DNA of 64,000 nt from Candidatus Neomicrothrix sp. UBA814 (GTDB lineage Bacteria; Actinomycetota; Acidimicrobiia; Acidimicrobiales; Poriferisodalaceae), in NCBI GenBank assembly GCA_002296525.1, contig DBIA01000021.1, forward strand, positions 62,001 through 126,000. Direction: 5' to 3'. Below the pieces are notes generated by a model. The model was not told where the DNA came from, searched no databases, and saw only the letters and a list, made by a program, of their open reading frames with translations. The translations under genes and the position numbers were made by a program. This document shows positions 16,435-25,990 of this stretch, one piece after another. How positions within the stretch are numbered: position 1 is the first letter of the stretch; every line of letters begins with the position of its first letter.

Positions 16435-16967
16435 TTTCGACTTCCTCCTTTGTGATTGTTTTTCAAACCGTTGGGCCCAGATGAAGTTCCGGGCTTTGGA
16501 GCGGGGCCCCATTCAAAAACGGTACGAGCTTTTTCGATTTGAGTTAGTTGAACTTCGGTGACACCTGTATTCGCATCATCGATGGTTAATGTGTCGCCTT
16601 CGACCGAAACTAAAGTACCCACCACTCGTCGGCGGCCGTCGGGTTCTGGAGTGGTGCGCACGTTGACGATCTCGCCGATCGCCCCACTGAAGTGACTTTC
16701 GCTACGCAGTCGCCGTTCCACGCCCGGTGTTGAGACTTCGAGCGTGTATCGACCGGGTATCGGGTCGTGTTCATCTAAAACCTTCGAAACTGAACGGCTC
16801 AACTGAGCCAACTGGTCAACCCCTAAGCCCTCATCACCATCAACGAGTACTGCCAAAGTCCCAGCGTTATGTTGAATGTCGTATAGCTGATGACCTGAAG
16901 CCTCAACAACAGGTTTGATTAGGGAGAACATTACGTCGAGGTGATGCTGAGAATTCATGCTCATCAC
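16431..16967 (-). CDS. rimP: Ribosome maturation factor RimP
   Basis: RimP assists maturation of the 30S subunit. The 178-residue protein has the two family segments: an N-terminal alpha/beta domain (LYDIQHNAGTLAVLVDGDEGLGVDQLAQLSRSVSKVLDE) followed by YTLEVSTPGVERRL, and a C-terminal SH3-like barrel. The VSTPGVERRL motif is diagnostic. It overlaps nusA by four bases, the standard rimP-nusA arrangement, and begins the transcript that runs through nusA and infB, since a terminator lies just upstream. Confidence 0.94.
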   Translation of the reverse strand: MMSMNSQHHLDVMFSLIKPVVEASGHQLYDIQHNAGTLAVLVDGDEGLGVDQLAQLSRSVSKVLDEHDPIPGRYTLEVSTPGVERRLRSESHFSGAIGEIVNVRTTPEPDGRRRVVGTLVSVEGDTLTIDDANTGVTEVQLTQIEKARTVFEWGPAPKPGTSSGPNGLKNNHKGGSRK

Positions 16968-17011
16968 ACCTCCATTCGACTTTAACTACGGGCAAAAAAT
17001 TCTTCAGGGCC

Positions 17012-17039
17012 AAGAAAAAGGACGTGGGCAACGCCCACG
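17012..17039 (-). terminator. Rho-independent terminator downstream of ispG
   Basis: CGTGGGC (17023-17029) and GCCCACG (17033-17039) form a 7-bp G+C-rich stem with a 3-base loop. On the minus strand it is followed directly by TCCTTTTTCTTG (17022-17011). This is a textbook intrinsic terminator. It lies about 80 bases past the ispG stop and ahead of rimP, so it separates the ispG transcript from the rimP-nusA-infB transcript. Confidence 0.88.
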
Positions 17040-17117
17040 CCCAGCAAACAAAGCTGACCTGTGGGATTTATCGTACCAGTAGCAATGCACTAACCAACGC
17101 AGGTCCTATGCAGCGTG

Positions 17118-18317
17118 CTAGCGCTTCCTTATCGTCTCAACTAGCGCTTCGGCTTGATTTACGTCTTCGCCTTGAACCTCTAACAACGCTTGTCGGTCAG
17201 CCTCAGCTTCAGCCGCGGCAGACTCATCCGCTGAGGCCAACGCCACATCAATTCCTTCAGACGCAATTTTCTGTGCCCATTCAACAAGAGCATCTACCAT
17301 CTCCCCTTCAGGAACGACCTTGACCACTTGGCCACGAACGAAGAGGTGTCCTCTCTGTCGACCCGCCGCTATTCCGATATCGGCGCCCTTAGCCTCACCA
17401 GGCCCATTCACAACACAACCCATTACCGCTACCTGGATCGGCAAATTAAGACTTTCTAGCGCCTCCTGAGCCTTTGCTGCTATCGAAATCACATCGACTT
17501 CTGCTCTCCCACATGAGGGACATGCAATGAGATCGACAGAGCTTCTCTCTCGTAAACCTAAGGCTTCAAGTAGCTGACGGCCAGCTCGGGCTTCTTCAAC
17601 AGGGTCCGCCGTAAGGCTGTACCGGATGGTGTCGCCTATGCCCTCGTTCAGCAAGGTGGCTATACCTGCGGTTGCTTTCAAGATCCCGGCCGGTGGCGGA
17701 CCTGCTTCAGTTACTCCGAGATGCAAGGGGAAAGAGACGACATCGGCCAACATGCGATAGGCATCAACCATTAGTCGAACGTCACTGGCTTTAACTGAAA
17801 TCTTTACCTCTTGAAATCCAACTTCTTCAAAATAACCCAATTCTCGTTTCGCGGATTCCACAAGGGCAGTCGGAGTGATGCCATATTTCTCTTCAATCTG
17901 AGGGTCAAGCGATCCAGCATTGACTCCAATTCGAATAGGAACGCCGCGATCACGCGCTTCGGAGGCAACGACTCTGATGTGGTCCGCCTTGCGTATATTG
18001 CCCGGATTAAGGCGCAGACAAGCTACCCCGGCATCAAGTGCTGCCAGAGCTAATCGATACTGAAAGTGAATATCAGCCACGAGCGGCACCGGAGATCGGG
18101 GAACTATGCGAGCCAGCCCTTCGGCAGCCTCAAGGTCGTTACAGGTACACCGAACAATCTCCGCGCCGGCTGCTGCTAAAGAGTAAATCTGTTCAAGGGT
18201 GGCATCGACATCCGCTGTCTTAGTGGTCGTCATTGACTGAACGCTTATGGGCGCTCCTGCGCCCACTTGCACTCCTCCGACATTCACACTGCGAGTAATT
18301 CGACGTTCAAACATCAA
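17118..18317 (-). CDS. ispG: 4-hydroxy-3-methylbut-2-en-1-yl diphosphate synthase
   Basis: IspG is the [4Fe-4S] enzyme of the MEP isoprenoid pathway that converts the cyclic diphosphate to HMBPP. The 399 residues contain VNVGGVQVGAGAPISVQSM near the start, VADIHFQYRLALAA, LRLNPGNI, and the C-terminal cluster ligands CPSC and GCVVNGPGE. The last 50 residues are an Ala/Glu-rich tail beyond the usual end. It lies beside rseP and dxr, giving two MEP-pathway genes within 4 kb, as in many actinobacteria. Confidence 0.97.
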   Translation of the reverse strand: MMFERRITRSVNVGGVQVGAGAPISVQSMTTTKTADVDATLEQIYSLAAAGAEIVRCTCNDLEAAEGLARIVPRSPVPLVADIHFQYRLALAALDAGVACLRLNPGNIRKADHIRVVASEARDRGVPIRIGVNAGSLDPQIEEKYGITPTALVESAKRELGYFEEVGFQEVKISVKASDVRLMVDAYRMLADVVSFPLHLGVTEAGPPPAGILKATAGIATLLNEGIGDTIRYSLTADPVEEARAGRQLLEALGLRERSSVDLIACPSCGRAEVDVISIAAKAQEALESLNLPIQVAVMGCVVNGPGEAKGADIGIAAGRQRGHLFVRGQVVKVVPEGEMVDALVEWAQKIASEGIDVALASADESAAAEAEADRQALLEVQGEDVNQAEALVETIRKR

Positions 18318-18363
18318 GAACAGTCTGTCACCTTAAACAGATAATCCCTGCTCCTAAATGCAC

Positions 18364-19578
18364 TTAGAAGCCCAAAGGGTTCGCTATGTCCAAGTAGATG
18401 GCCCCTAAACCGAAAAAAGCCAAGAAGGCGACTACCGCATAAGTAATGGGCAGCAGTCTGCTGGTGTCAATGATGTGCCGCCGGCCGCTAGTGCCTTCAC
18501 GAATACGTTCATACGTGGCAATCGCTATGTGGCCACCATCAAGCGGTAAGAACGGAAGCAGGTTGAAGACACCGATAAATATGTTGAATGCGACGAATAG
18601 TTGCATCCTCTCCGACCCGCTGAGTTGATCACTTGCCCCTATTTGAACCACACCTACCAGCGATACTGGTCGCGTTTCTAAGTTATCGTTCGCGTTGGGG
18701 TCGTTAGGCGGAGAGAGGATTCGGCTGGCTACCTCACCCAGGTTGGTGACGATCGACCATATTCCCTGCAATGACTGTCCGACCATGGAAACAAATTCCG
18801 TGAAGGTCTTCGTAGTCGCTGAAACCGGGCCGTACTTGATCAGTTCTGTCGACTTCTGACCTCCAATTCCCAGTAGACCCCTGCCCTGGTCGTCTTCTCC
18901 AAGCGCCGTGTCGACAAAAAAATTGGCTCCGTCGCGAACAACTTCGATTTGGACCACTTTGCCTGGCCGGTCGCGAACTATGTCTACAAGTTCGGACCAC
19001 TCCATCGTTGATGCGCCATCAATAGAAGCAATGCGATCCCCCGGTCTTATTCCAGAGAGCGCTGCGGCGGTCATGCTGCCATCACTATTCCGCTCAACAA
19101 CATTCGCTACTTCCCACCTATCTCCCCGAACTACCGGTTCCCCCATAAATGAGAACAACACCAACAAACCCACCGTGGCGAGCAGAAAATGCATCAGTGA
19201 ACCGGCCGACGCTACTAACAACCTTTTCGGGTAGCTCTGCCTTCTGTAAGCCCTTGGTTCGTCGCTCGGTTCCACTTCATCGAGGTTGGTCATCCCGACC
19301 AACTTGACGTACGCCCCAGCAAGTATTGGCTTCAGACCGAACTCAGTTTCTCCCTTTCGGAAACTGAAAAGGCGAGGACCGAACCCTAAAAAGAATTCCG
19401 TCGCTTTCATTCCGGTGATTCGAGCAGCTACGAAGTGCCCAAGTTCGTGGGCAAACACAACGAACGCTATGACCAACGCCACCACAAGCATCGCCTTGGA
19501 AATCCAACCGAGCAAAATTAACGCGCCAACTACGCCACACAATCCAAATAGTGGTCTGGTCTGCACGTTCTCATTCAT
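18364..19578 (-). CDS. rseP: Site-2 zinc metalloprotease (RIP protease)
   Basis: An integral membrane protease that cleaves substrates within the bilayer, for example anti-sigma factors (RseP/Rip1 group). The HELGH zinc motif is at about residue 44 inside the first membrane segment. A PDZ domain follows the second segment (GIRPGDRIASIDG), and the third zinc ligand motif NLLPFLPLDGGH is near the C-terminus. Length 404 residues, typical. The frame starts with a GTG that overlaps the dxr stop, but ATG at 19578 has GAAGG eight bases ahead and is preferred. The order dxr-rseP-ispG is conserved in Actinobacteria. Confidence 0.94.
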   Translation of the reverse strand: MNENVQTRPLFGLCGVVGALILLGWISKAMLVVALVIAFVVFAHELGHFVAARITGMKATEFFLGFGPRLFSFRKGETEFGLKPILAGAYVKLVGMTNLDEVEPSDEPRAYRRQSYPKRLLVASAGSLMHFLLATVGLLVLFSFMGEPVVRGDRWEVANVVERNSDGSMTAAALSGIRPGDRIASIDGASTMEWSELVDIVRDRPGKVVQIEVVRDGANFFVDTALGEDDQGRGLLGIGGQKSTELIKYGPVSATTKTFTEFVSMVGQSLQGIWSIVTNLGEVASRILSPPNDPNANDNLETRPVSLVGVVQIGASDQLSGSERMQLFVAFNIFIGVFNLLPFLPLDGGHIAIATYERIREGTSGRRHIIDTSRLLPITYAVVAFLAFFGLGAIYLDIANPLGF

Positions 19579-19595
19579 GGGCGAACCTTCAGGCA

Positions 19596-20759
19596 CTAAG
19601 GAACTCTTTTAGCAACATATCCTGTAACGCATTCACGACCTCGGCGGTCCGCTCGGATCACCGACTCAATCGAGTCTGCCGCATTCCCGTCATATTCTTC
19701 CAATGCACGTTCGATCAGAACCGAAATCGACGACCAATCAATGTTCCCTGCAAGAAACGCGTCAACCGCCGCTTCGTTAGCTCCGTTCATCCACGCCGGG
19801 GCGGTCTCTCCGATTTGACCAGCTGCGTAGGCGAGCCCGAGGCACTTAAAGGTTCCCATGTCAGGGGGCTCGAAGTGCAGTGTTTTTGTCGCACTCCAGT
19901 CAATGGCACCAAACGGCGTACTAGTGCGGTCCGGATAAGACAAAGCGTACGCTATTGGCAATTTCATGTCTGGCTCGGATAATTGTGCCATCGTCGTTCC
20001 ATCGGTAAATACGGCCATGGAGTGGACAATCGATTCTGGGTGCACCACTACTTCGATGTCTTCATAGGCAACACCAAATAGCTCATGGGCTTCGATAACT
20101 TCGAGGCCTTTATTCATTAAAGTTGAGGAGTCAACAGTAATCTTTGGGCCCATGGACCAGGTCGGATGAGCTAGCGCATCATCCACCGTGACCTGCTCTA
20201 AATCTTCTAGCCGACGCCCTCTGAAGGGCCCTCCGCTCGCTGTGAGCACTAGCTGTCGGAGATGCTTCGACTCAGAATTTTGTTCGATTGCTCTGAGACA
20301 TTGGTGGAGAGCGGAGTGTTCGCTATCAACGGGTATCAGCTCAGCACCGGGCGTGGAGCGAAGAGGTTGAACTAGTGGTCCCGCAGCTATGAGGCTCTCC
20401 TTGTTAGCCAAAGCTAGACGTCGCCCCGAAGCTAATGCCGCGAGCGTCACACCTAGTCCTGCAAAACCGACCACACCGTTAACAGCCACCTCAGCCCTAG
20501 TCGCCAACTCCTCGAATGCACCTTCGCCAGCCAATACTTCGACATTGGACGGGATCCCAGATTTAAGCTCACTAGCTAACTCTGCTTGACCAATCGCTAC
20601 TGCATCAGGTCGGAATTCGTTTGCTTGGGCGATGAGGACCTCAACTGACGACCAAGCCGCTAACGCCGAGATTCGAAACCGTTCGGATTCCGATCTAACA
20701 ACCTCAAGAGTCTGAGTGCCGATTGAGCCTGTTGAACCCAATACGGAGATCGTTTTCAC
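19596..20759 (-). CDS. dxr: 1-deoxy-D-xylulose-5-phosphate reductoisomerase
   Basis: Dxr makes 2-C-methylerythritol 4-phosphate, the committed step of the MEP pathway, using NADPH and a divalent metal. The 387 residues start VLGSTGSIGTQTLEVV (NADPH-binding), contain LANKESLIAAG, PVDSEHSALHQCL with the metal-binding residues, TASGGPFRGR, MNKGLEVIEAHELF and VVHPESIVHSM. Translation starts at a GTG. The downstream protease gene overlaps or nearly overlaps, so the two are probably translated together. Confidence 0.97.
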   Translation of the reverse strand: MKTISVLGSTGSIGTQTLEVVRSESERFRISALAAWSSVEVLIAQANEFRPDAVAIGQAELASELKSGIPSNVEVLAGEGAFEELATRAEVAVNGVVGFAGLGVTLAALASGRRLALANKESLIAAGPLVQPLRSTPGAELIPVDSEHSALHQCLRAIEQNSESKHLRQLVLTASGGPFRGRRLEDLEQVTVDDALAHPTWSMGPKITVDSSTLMNKGLEVIEAHELFGVAYEDIEVVVHPESIVHSMAVFTDGTTMAQLSEPDMKLPIAYALSYPDRTSTPFGAIDWSATKTLHFEPPDMGTFKCLGLAYAAGQIGETAPAWMNGANEAAVDAFLAGNIDWSSISVLIERALEEYDGNAADSIESVIRADRRGRECVTGYVAKRVP

Positions 20760-20770
20760 TCTGTGTCCTC

Positions 20771-22729
20771 TCAGCTGAGCACAAGATCGGCTACGAAGTA
20801 TGTCGTGGGGAGGACGAACAAGAGTGCGTCAAAACGATCAAAGACTCCACCATGACCAGGGAGCAAAGTCCCCATGTCCTTAACGCCCATGTCTCGTTTA
20901 ATCATTGACTGCGCTAGGTCACCTATTGGCGCAGCTAGAGCAATGGCCACCCCGAGCCAAAAACAGTTCATCATTGACTCGGACCACGGATATATGCCTG
21001 GGAATCGGTTCAATACGAGCGTTGTTACGACAATCGAGAGCAGCATTCCACCTATAAGTCCCTCGTATGTCTTGTTGGGGCTCACACGGGGGGCGATCTT
21101 TGATTGTCCTGTAGTGCTACCTATGACATAACCACCTACGTCATAGGAGATAGTGCCGATCACCGCACCAATAAGTATGGCGTCACCGTGAGGTTGCGCC
21201 AGGATGAGCGCTCCAAAAGACCCGAGTCCACCTACCCATCCGAAGCCAAGCAAAGTAACCGCGAAATTTGCCGTCGCGTGCTGAGACTCAACATCGAATA
21301 AAAACCAACAGAGACCGGTGACCACCAGCAAGGCAAAGACAACGGGATAAGCCTCGTATCCGCGGTGATAAGCCCCGAGCGACAAACCTACGACCGCCGC
21401 TAAGCCAAGCAGGGTCGCAGGACGATAACCCAAATTTTGCGCAGAGGTGAAGAACTCGAGAGCCGCTAGACCTAATGCGACTAAAACCATGATCAAGATG
21501 GCCCAGGGTCCAACTTTGAGTAACCCAAAAAATGCCGCCGCCAACGCAAGTCCAACCGCTATCGCAACAGGCAAATTACGTCCGGAAGATCGCCCTCCGC
21601 CGTCTTGATTGTCGCTCTTAACGGAGCCATGTGTCACCACTCGATCATCTTCGTTCATACTCGTCGATTCCTCATAATCTTGGCGGCCTTCTCGCCAATG
21701 GGGTGCTGGACCATCAAAGTCCGTCAAGTCTCCGCTTTCTCGATCTTGTCTCTGTTCATTGGGTCCACGCTGATGTTCGTCGACACTGGCCATTATTCGT
21801 TGACTCGGGGGGGTGTCAAAAAGTTCAATGACCCTGGGAGATAGTTCGGTTTGTTCCTCTACTCGTCGTTGTTCTGCGCCCAACGTCAAAACATCGTCTT
21901 TCTCGATCCCTATCTCTTGTTTCTCGATCTCTTGTTCCGTCAGTTGTGGAGTTTCTTCATCAAGAACTAGTTCAGCTGTCGGTTCTTCAACTGATTCAGA
22001 AGCCTCACTGAAGGCTTCACTGGAGGACAAAGAGTCAGCATCGACTGAAGTCTCAACTAACTCGACCTCTTCGTTCTCTATCCTCAACTCGTTGTCCGGT
22101 TCGGCACCCTCGTCAGCGCTGATGACCACATCGGTGCGATCGTTATCTCGTTCTTGTATACCGACCTCGTCGATAGGTCCAGTGTCAAATACAGGGCCTT
22201 CGTCTCCGTCATTTCCACCGATAATCGGAGCATCATCAAACAGTTCTTCGTCAAAGACCTCCTCATCTTCGAATAAGGATTCGCCGAATAGCTCATCAGT
22301 CGACACCTCATCTTGAAAAAACTCGTCGGTACCGGATTCGGTATTTGTCTCGCTGGTTCGCCCAGAGGTCTTCGCCGCTTCTTCTGCTGACAAACGACTC
22401 GAATCAGAGAACTCTTCTTCGGTGTTGGGTGAAACTGTTGGAATCGTGTCGGACCGAACCGCATCCAGGAGACCCGTGTCCGATGTATCAACGAGGTGTG
22501 GGTCGTCGGGCAATTGCGGGAACAGGCGGGATTTTCCCTGGGTTGTTACGTCTATTTCCGGTGGATCCGGGCGGTCACCTCCATCAGGCTTTTCTCCTGA
22601 CCCGGGTTCAGACCAGTGAGGCATAGGTTCTTCATCAAAGTCAAAGGAAAGCAACGGGCCATCGTCGGCGTCGTCTTGTTGAGTTTCGTTCCGGCGGGGA
22701 TCTAGATCGCCATTATCGTTATCAGCCAT
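20771..22729 (-). CDS. cdsA: Phosphatidate cytidylyltransferase with large acidic N-terminal extension
   Basis: The C-terminal ~270 residues (from about 380) are a standard CdsA: about eight membrane segments and the signature SPNKTYEGLIGGML...IKRDMGVKDMGTLLPGHGGVFDRFDAL. This enzyme makes CDP-diacylglycerol from phosphatidate and CTP. The first ~375 residues are unusual. They are almost entirely Glu, Asp and Ser with short Phe/Leu-containing islets (SFDFDEEP, DELFGESLFEDEEVFDEELF) and no recognisable domain. A normal CdsA is about 270-300 residues, so this is more than double. No internal start with a good ribosome-binding site stands out before the membrane part. The gene lies between frr and dxr, its usual place. 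Confidence 0.92.
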   Translation of the reverse strand: MADNDNGDLDPRRNETQQDDADDGPLLSFDFDEEPMPHWSEPGSGEKPDGGDRPDPPEIDVTTQGKSRLFPQLPDDPHLVDTSDTGLLDAVRSDTIPTVSPNTEEEFSDSSRLSAEEAAKTSGRTSETNTESGTDEFFQDEVSTDELFGESLFEDEEVFDEELFDDAPIIGGNDGDEGPVFDTGPIDEVGIQERDNDRTDVVISADEGAEPDNELRIENEEVELVETSVDADSLSSSEAFSEASESVEEPTAELVLDEETPQLTEQEIEKQEIGIEKDDVLTLGAEQRRVEEQTELSPRVIELFDTPPSQRIMASVDEHQRGPNEQRQDRESGDLTDFDGPAPHWREGRQDYEESTSMNEDDRVVTHGSVKSDNQDGGGRSSGRNLPVAIAVGLALAAAFFGLLKVGPWAILIMVLVALGLAALEFFTSAQNLGYRPATLLGLAAVVGLSLGAYHRGYEAYPVVFALLVVTGLCWFLFDVESQHATANFAVTLLGFGWVGGLGSFGALILAQPHGDAILIGAVIGTISYDVGGYVIGSTTGQSKIAPRVSPNKTYEGLIGGMLLSIVVTTLVLNRFPGIYPWSESMMNCFWLGVAIALAAPIGDLAQSMIKRDMGVKDMGTLLPGHGGVFDRFDALLFVLPTTYFVADLVLS

Positions 22730-22749
22730 GGGCTCCCCCAGTCCTTACT

Positions 22750-23316
22750 TCAGACCTCAAGCAACTCCTGCTCTTTGGCAGTGAGCGCCCGGTCAATCTC
22801 ATCAACCGCCTGCTGCGTGTAGCGGTCGAGATCCTTACTGAATCTTTCTTTATCGTCTGAAGAAATCTCTTTGTCTTTTTCGAGTGCATCTAAATCCTGG
22901 CGGGCGGACCGGCGAAGGTTACGGACTGCAACACGGCCATCTTCGGCCATCTGCTTGACCACTCGTACCAGATCTCGTCGCCGTTCTTCGGTCAAAGGGG
23001 GAAAAACCAGTCGAATGACTTCGCCGTCACTGCTGGGGTTAATACCCAAATCGGACTCCATTAACGCTTTGGATATCCCATCAATCGAACCCCGATCGAA
23101 AGGTTGCACAACTAAGACTCGCGCCTCAGGCACCGAAAAGCTTGCGAGCTGCTGCAACGGTACTTCGGCGCCGTAATAGTCAACCTTGAGCTTTTCAACT
23201 AATGCAGGTGTCGCGCGTCCAGTTCGGACTGTGGAAAATTCGTTTTGTGCGTGTCCAACTGCTCGATCCATGCGTTCTTGGGCATCGGTGCAGATTTCTT
23301 GCGCAAACTCGCTCAC
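22750..23316 (-). CDS. frr: Ribosome recycling factor
   Basis: RRF works with EF-G to split the post-termination ribosome. The 188 residues include the tRNA-mimic bundle motifs MDRAVGHAQNEFSTVRTGRATPALVEKLKVDYYG near the start, VPLQQLASFSVPEARVLVVQPFD, and the C-terminal RRDLVRVVKQMAEDGRVAVRNLRR. Length is normal. Its start overlaps the pyrH stop by four bases, and cdsA follows after 20 bases. Confidence 0.97.
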   Translation of the reverse strand: MSEFAQEICTDAQERMDRAVGHAQNEFSTVRTGRATPALVEKLKVDYYGAEVPLQQLASFSVPEARVLVVQPFDRGSIDGISKALMESDLGINPSSDGEVIRLVFPPLTEERRRDLVRVVKQMAEDGRVAVRNLRRSARQDLDALEKDKEISSDDKERFSKDLDRYTQQAVDEIDRALTAKEQELLEV

Positions 23317-24059
23317 TTGACCAGCGTACCGATCGCGACTCCATCCAGGATGGACTCGAAGTTTCCTCGTGTCATTAAGTCAAACACGACTATGGGTGTT
23401 GCATTGTCCTTACATACCGCAATCGCTGCACTATCCATCACTGCGAGTTCTCGAGAAAGGACATCCAGAAAAGAAACTTCATCAAGAAGTTCTGCGTCCG
23501 GGTTGGTTTGCGGATCAGATGTATAGACGCCATCGATACCTGAGTGGGTTCCCTTTAGTACTACATCGGCATCGATTTCTGCTGCTCTAAGCGCAGCGGC
23601 AGTATCTGTCGTGAAAAACGGGTTACCCGTACCTGCGGCGAAAATCACGACTCGCCCTTTATCAAGGTGTCGTTCTGCCCGCCGACGAATATAGGGCTCT
23701 GCTATTTGGGCCATTCCTATAGCAGTCATAACCCGGGTCGGAACCTCAGCTCGCTCTAACGCGTCCTGCAGCGCAATGGCGTTAATTACTGTGGCGAGCA
23801 TGCCCATGTGATCGGACTGGGCTCGATCCATTCCTCCAACGGAGCCTGACATTCCTCTCCAGATATTGCCGCCACCTACGACGATTGCTATATCAACATC
23901 GTGAGCGTCGCGAGCCGCCGCGATCTCAGAAGCTAGGTTGTGCAGGACGTCACCGCTGATGTTGTCACCGTTTGAGTCGGCTAGAGCTTCGCCTGAAAGC
24001 TTCAAGATAACTCGTTTCCAGGGGCAGGTGCCCTCCCAGCGACGAGTTTGATCCTTCAC
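23313..24059 (-). CDS. pyrH: Uridylate kinase
   Basis: UMP kinase phosphorylates UMP to UDP and is regulated by GTP and UTP. The 248-residue protein has VILKLSGEALAD (ATP site), VVGGGNIWRG, MAQSDHMGML-like text reading DRAQSDHMGMLATVINAIAL, ALRAAEIDADVVLKGTHSGIDGVYTSDP, and MDSAAIAVCKDNATPIVVFDL. These are the amino-acid-kinase fold signatures of bacterial PyrH. The N-terminus carries about 15 extra residues. It lies 1 base after tsf and overlaps frr, the classic rpsB-tsf-pyrH-frr operon. Confidence 0.97.
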   Translation of the reverse strand: MKDQTRRWEGTCPWKRVILKLSGEALADSNGDNISGDVLHNLASEIAAARDAHDVDIAIVVGGGNIWRGMSGSVGGMDRAQSDHMGMLATVINAIALQDALERAEVPTRVMTAIGMAQIAEPYIRRRAERHLDKGRVVIFAAGTGNPFFTTDTAAALRAAEIDADVVLKGTHSGIDGVYTSDPQTNPDAELLDEVSFLDVLSRELAVMDSAAIAVCKDNATPIVVFDLMTRGNFESILDGVAIGTLVK

Positions 24060-24060
24060 T

Positions 24061-24855
24061 TCAGCTTCCTATCTCCACCTGAACAAAGCGACTGACTGTT
24101 GAGCCGCCTAGCAGTTCGGAAATACTAACCTTTTCGTCTTTAACGAATTTCTGTTCAAGGAGGGCGTTGTCTCTGAAGAAGCCATCCATCCTGCCATCGA
24201 CAATTTTTTCTATGGCTTGTTCAGGTTTGCCCTCGTTACGGGTGATGTTTTCCAGAGTTTCTCGTTCGGCAGTTACAACTTCCGCCGGTACTTCATCCCG
24301 CGTTAGGTATTTGGGTCTACTGCTTGCTATGTGAAGCGCGACGTCGTGGGCTACTTCTGATGTCCCCTGTTTGATTTCTACAAGTACTGCATTCACGCCT
24401 CTGCCATTTTGCTGGTGAACATAAGCATCGAGAACAGAGTCCGAACCTGCTTCGTATCGAACTACTTTTCCTAGGTCGATATTTTCTTTGAGGGTTATTT
24501 TCATGTTTTCTAGCGCATCCGAGGTTTCACTTACCGCTTCCTCTCCCCGAGCTAGAACCGCTGTCAGAATCTTGTCTGCCATTTCGCCAAATTGTTCCGA
24601 TTTAGCTACAAAGTCAGTTTCGCACTTCAACTCGACGATGGCAGCGTTTTGGCCGTCGACTCGTGCTACGACGACTCCCTCGCTGTTCTCGCGATCCGAA
24701 CGGCTGGCGCTTTTCGCTATACCCTTTTCCCTTAGCCATTGGGCAGCCGCTTCAGCGTCGCCATCGTTTTCGACCAGGGCTTTCTTGGCGTCCATCATCC
24801 CAGCGCCGGTTAGTTGGCGAAGATTTTGGACGTCCTTCGCAGTGAAGTCTGCCAT
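24061..24855 (-). CDS. tsf: Elongation factor Ts
   Basis: EF-Ts exchanges GDP on EF-Tu. The 264 residues start ADFTAKDVQNLRQLTGAGMMDAKKAL (the UBA-like N domain) and then give WLREKGIAKSASR and the core signature VELKCETDFVAKSEQF. The C-terminal dimerisation module is the short form. It is 30 bases downstream of rpsB and 1 base upstream of pyrH. Confidence 0.97.
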   Translation of the reverse strand: MADFTAKDVQNLRQLTGAGMMDAKKALVENDGDAEAAAQWLREKGIAKSASRSDRENSEGVVVARVDGQNAAIVELKCETDFVAKSEQFGEMADKILTAVLARGEEAVSETSDALENMKITLKENIDLGKVVRYEAGSDSVLDAYVHQQNGRGVNAVLVEIKQGTSEVAHDVALHIASSRPKYLTRDEVPAEVVTAERETLENITRNEGKPEQAIEKIVDGRMDGFFRDNALLEQKFVKDEKVSISELLGGSTVSRFVQVEIGS

Positions 24856-24884
24856 TTGTTTCGATATACCTCGTTGATTGATAG

Positions 24885-25820
24885 TTAGTTTTCGTTTGTA
24901 TCGTCAGCGGACGTTTCAGAGCTTTCGGTGCTCTCTGAGCCATCTGCTTCTACTTCGGATGGTCGATCAACAACTGGGGTCGCCTGCGCTGCCTGTTCGG
25001 CAGCTATGCGAGCCTCGCGTGCTGCTGATTCCGCCAGGGCCTTTTGGGCCGCCTCTGATTGTTCTGCACTAACCCGGGCCTCTTCTTCAGGGGTGCGGTC
25101 GCCGGGAGAGCCAACAACTGTCCCTTTGCTCTCGGCAATATATTTTCCTTCGCGAACGGCATCCGCTATGACTCTTGTCAATAGGTCAGTGCTCCGAATC
25201 GCGTCATCGTTGCCGGGAATGACGTAGTCAATTAGGTCGGGATCGCTGTTTGAATCTGCGACCGCTACTACGGGAAGCTTTAAACGATTGGCTTCTGCAA
25301 CAGCTATGTGTTCTTTCGGAGTGTCTAGAACGAATACGGCTTGGGGAAGTTTGTCCATATTGCGCAGACCATCGAGATTGCGTTGAAGTTTCGTAAGTTC
25401 ACGAGTCAGCAGCAACGCTTCTTTTTTCGGCATGTTGTCGAAGTCACCCGCTGCTTGCATCCGTTCATACTCGAGCATCTTGTCGACACGGCCTCTTATG
25501 GTCCGAAAGTTTGTCAACATGCCCCCTAGCCACCGCTGGTTCACATACGGCATTCCTGAGATCTTTGCGTATGTCTCAATGGGGTCTTGCGCCTGCTTTT
25601 TTGTCCCCACAAAAAGCAAAGTTCCGCCTTTCGCGACAGTGTCACGAACGTATGTGTATGCGGTATCGAGCAAATGAATCGTTTGTTCGAGATCAATTAT
25701 GTAAATTCCGTTGCGTTCCCCCCATAGGTAACGGTCCATTTTGGGGTTCCACCTTCGGGTCTGATGACCGAAGTGAACGCCTGCTTTGAGCAGATCTGAC
25801 ATGGTGACAACTGCAGCCAT
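24885..25820 (-). CDS. rpsB: 30S ribosomal protein S2
   Basis: S2 binds late to the 30S head-body junction and recruits S1. The 311 residues contain MSDLLKAGVHFGHQTRRWNPKM, FVGTKKQAQDPIETYA, RWLGGMLTNF, and AVFVLDTPKEHIAVAEANRL with PVVAVADSNSDPDLIDYVIPGNDDA. The last ~75 residues are an Ala/Glu-rich tail beyond the E. coli end. The frame is open 17 codons further upstream, but ATG at 25820 has GGGGAG ahead and gives the family N-terminus. It heads the rpsB-tsf-pyrH-frr-cdsA-dxr run. Confidence 0.96.
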   Translation of the reverse strand: MAAVVTMSDLLKAGVHFGHQTRRWNPKMDRYLWGERNGIYIIDLEQTIHLLDTAYTYVRDTVAKGGTLLFVGTKKQAQDPIETYAKISGMPYVNQRWLGGMLTNFRTIRGRVDKMLEYERMQAAGDFDNMPKKEALLLTRELTKLQRNLDGLRNMDKLPQAVFVLDTPKEHIAVAEANRLKLPVVAVADSNSDPDLIDYVIPGNDDAIRSTDLLTRVIADAVREGKYIAESKGTVVGSPGDRTPEEEARVSAEQSEAAQKALAESAAREARIAAEQAAQATPVVDRPSEVEADGSESTESSETSADDTNEN

Positions 25821-25990
25821 GGTTTCTCCCCTCACGGTTAGCTTGCTGCACCGAGGGCGACACCGCACCATATGGCGCGGCGACCGTGAGGTCGTCTCGG
25901 CTGTTAGTCATTTTGGATACACCTTGTATCCGGTCACGAAGTCTAGCGATACGGCAACTAAAGGCGTCGCTCAATTACCAGCAGCATCCC

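Noticed and set aside
21813..22316. 167-residue plus-strand frame rich in Ser
   Set aside because: Antisense of the acidic cdsA extension; the Ser bias is a composition shadow.
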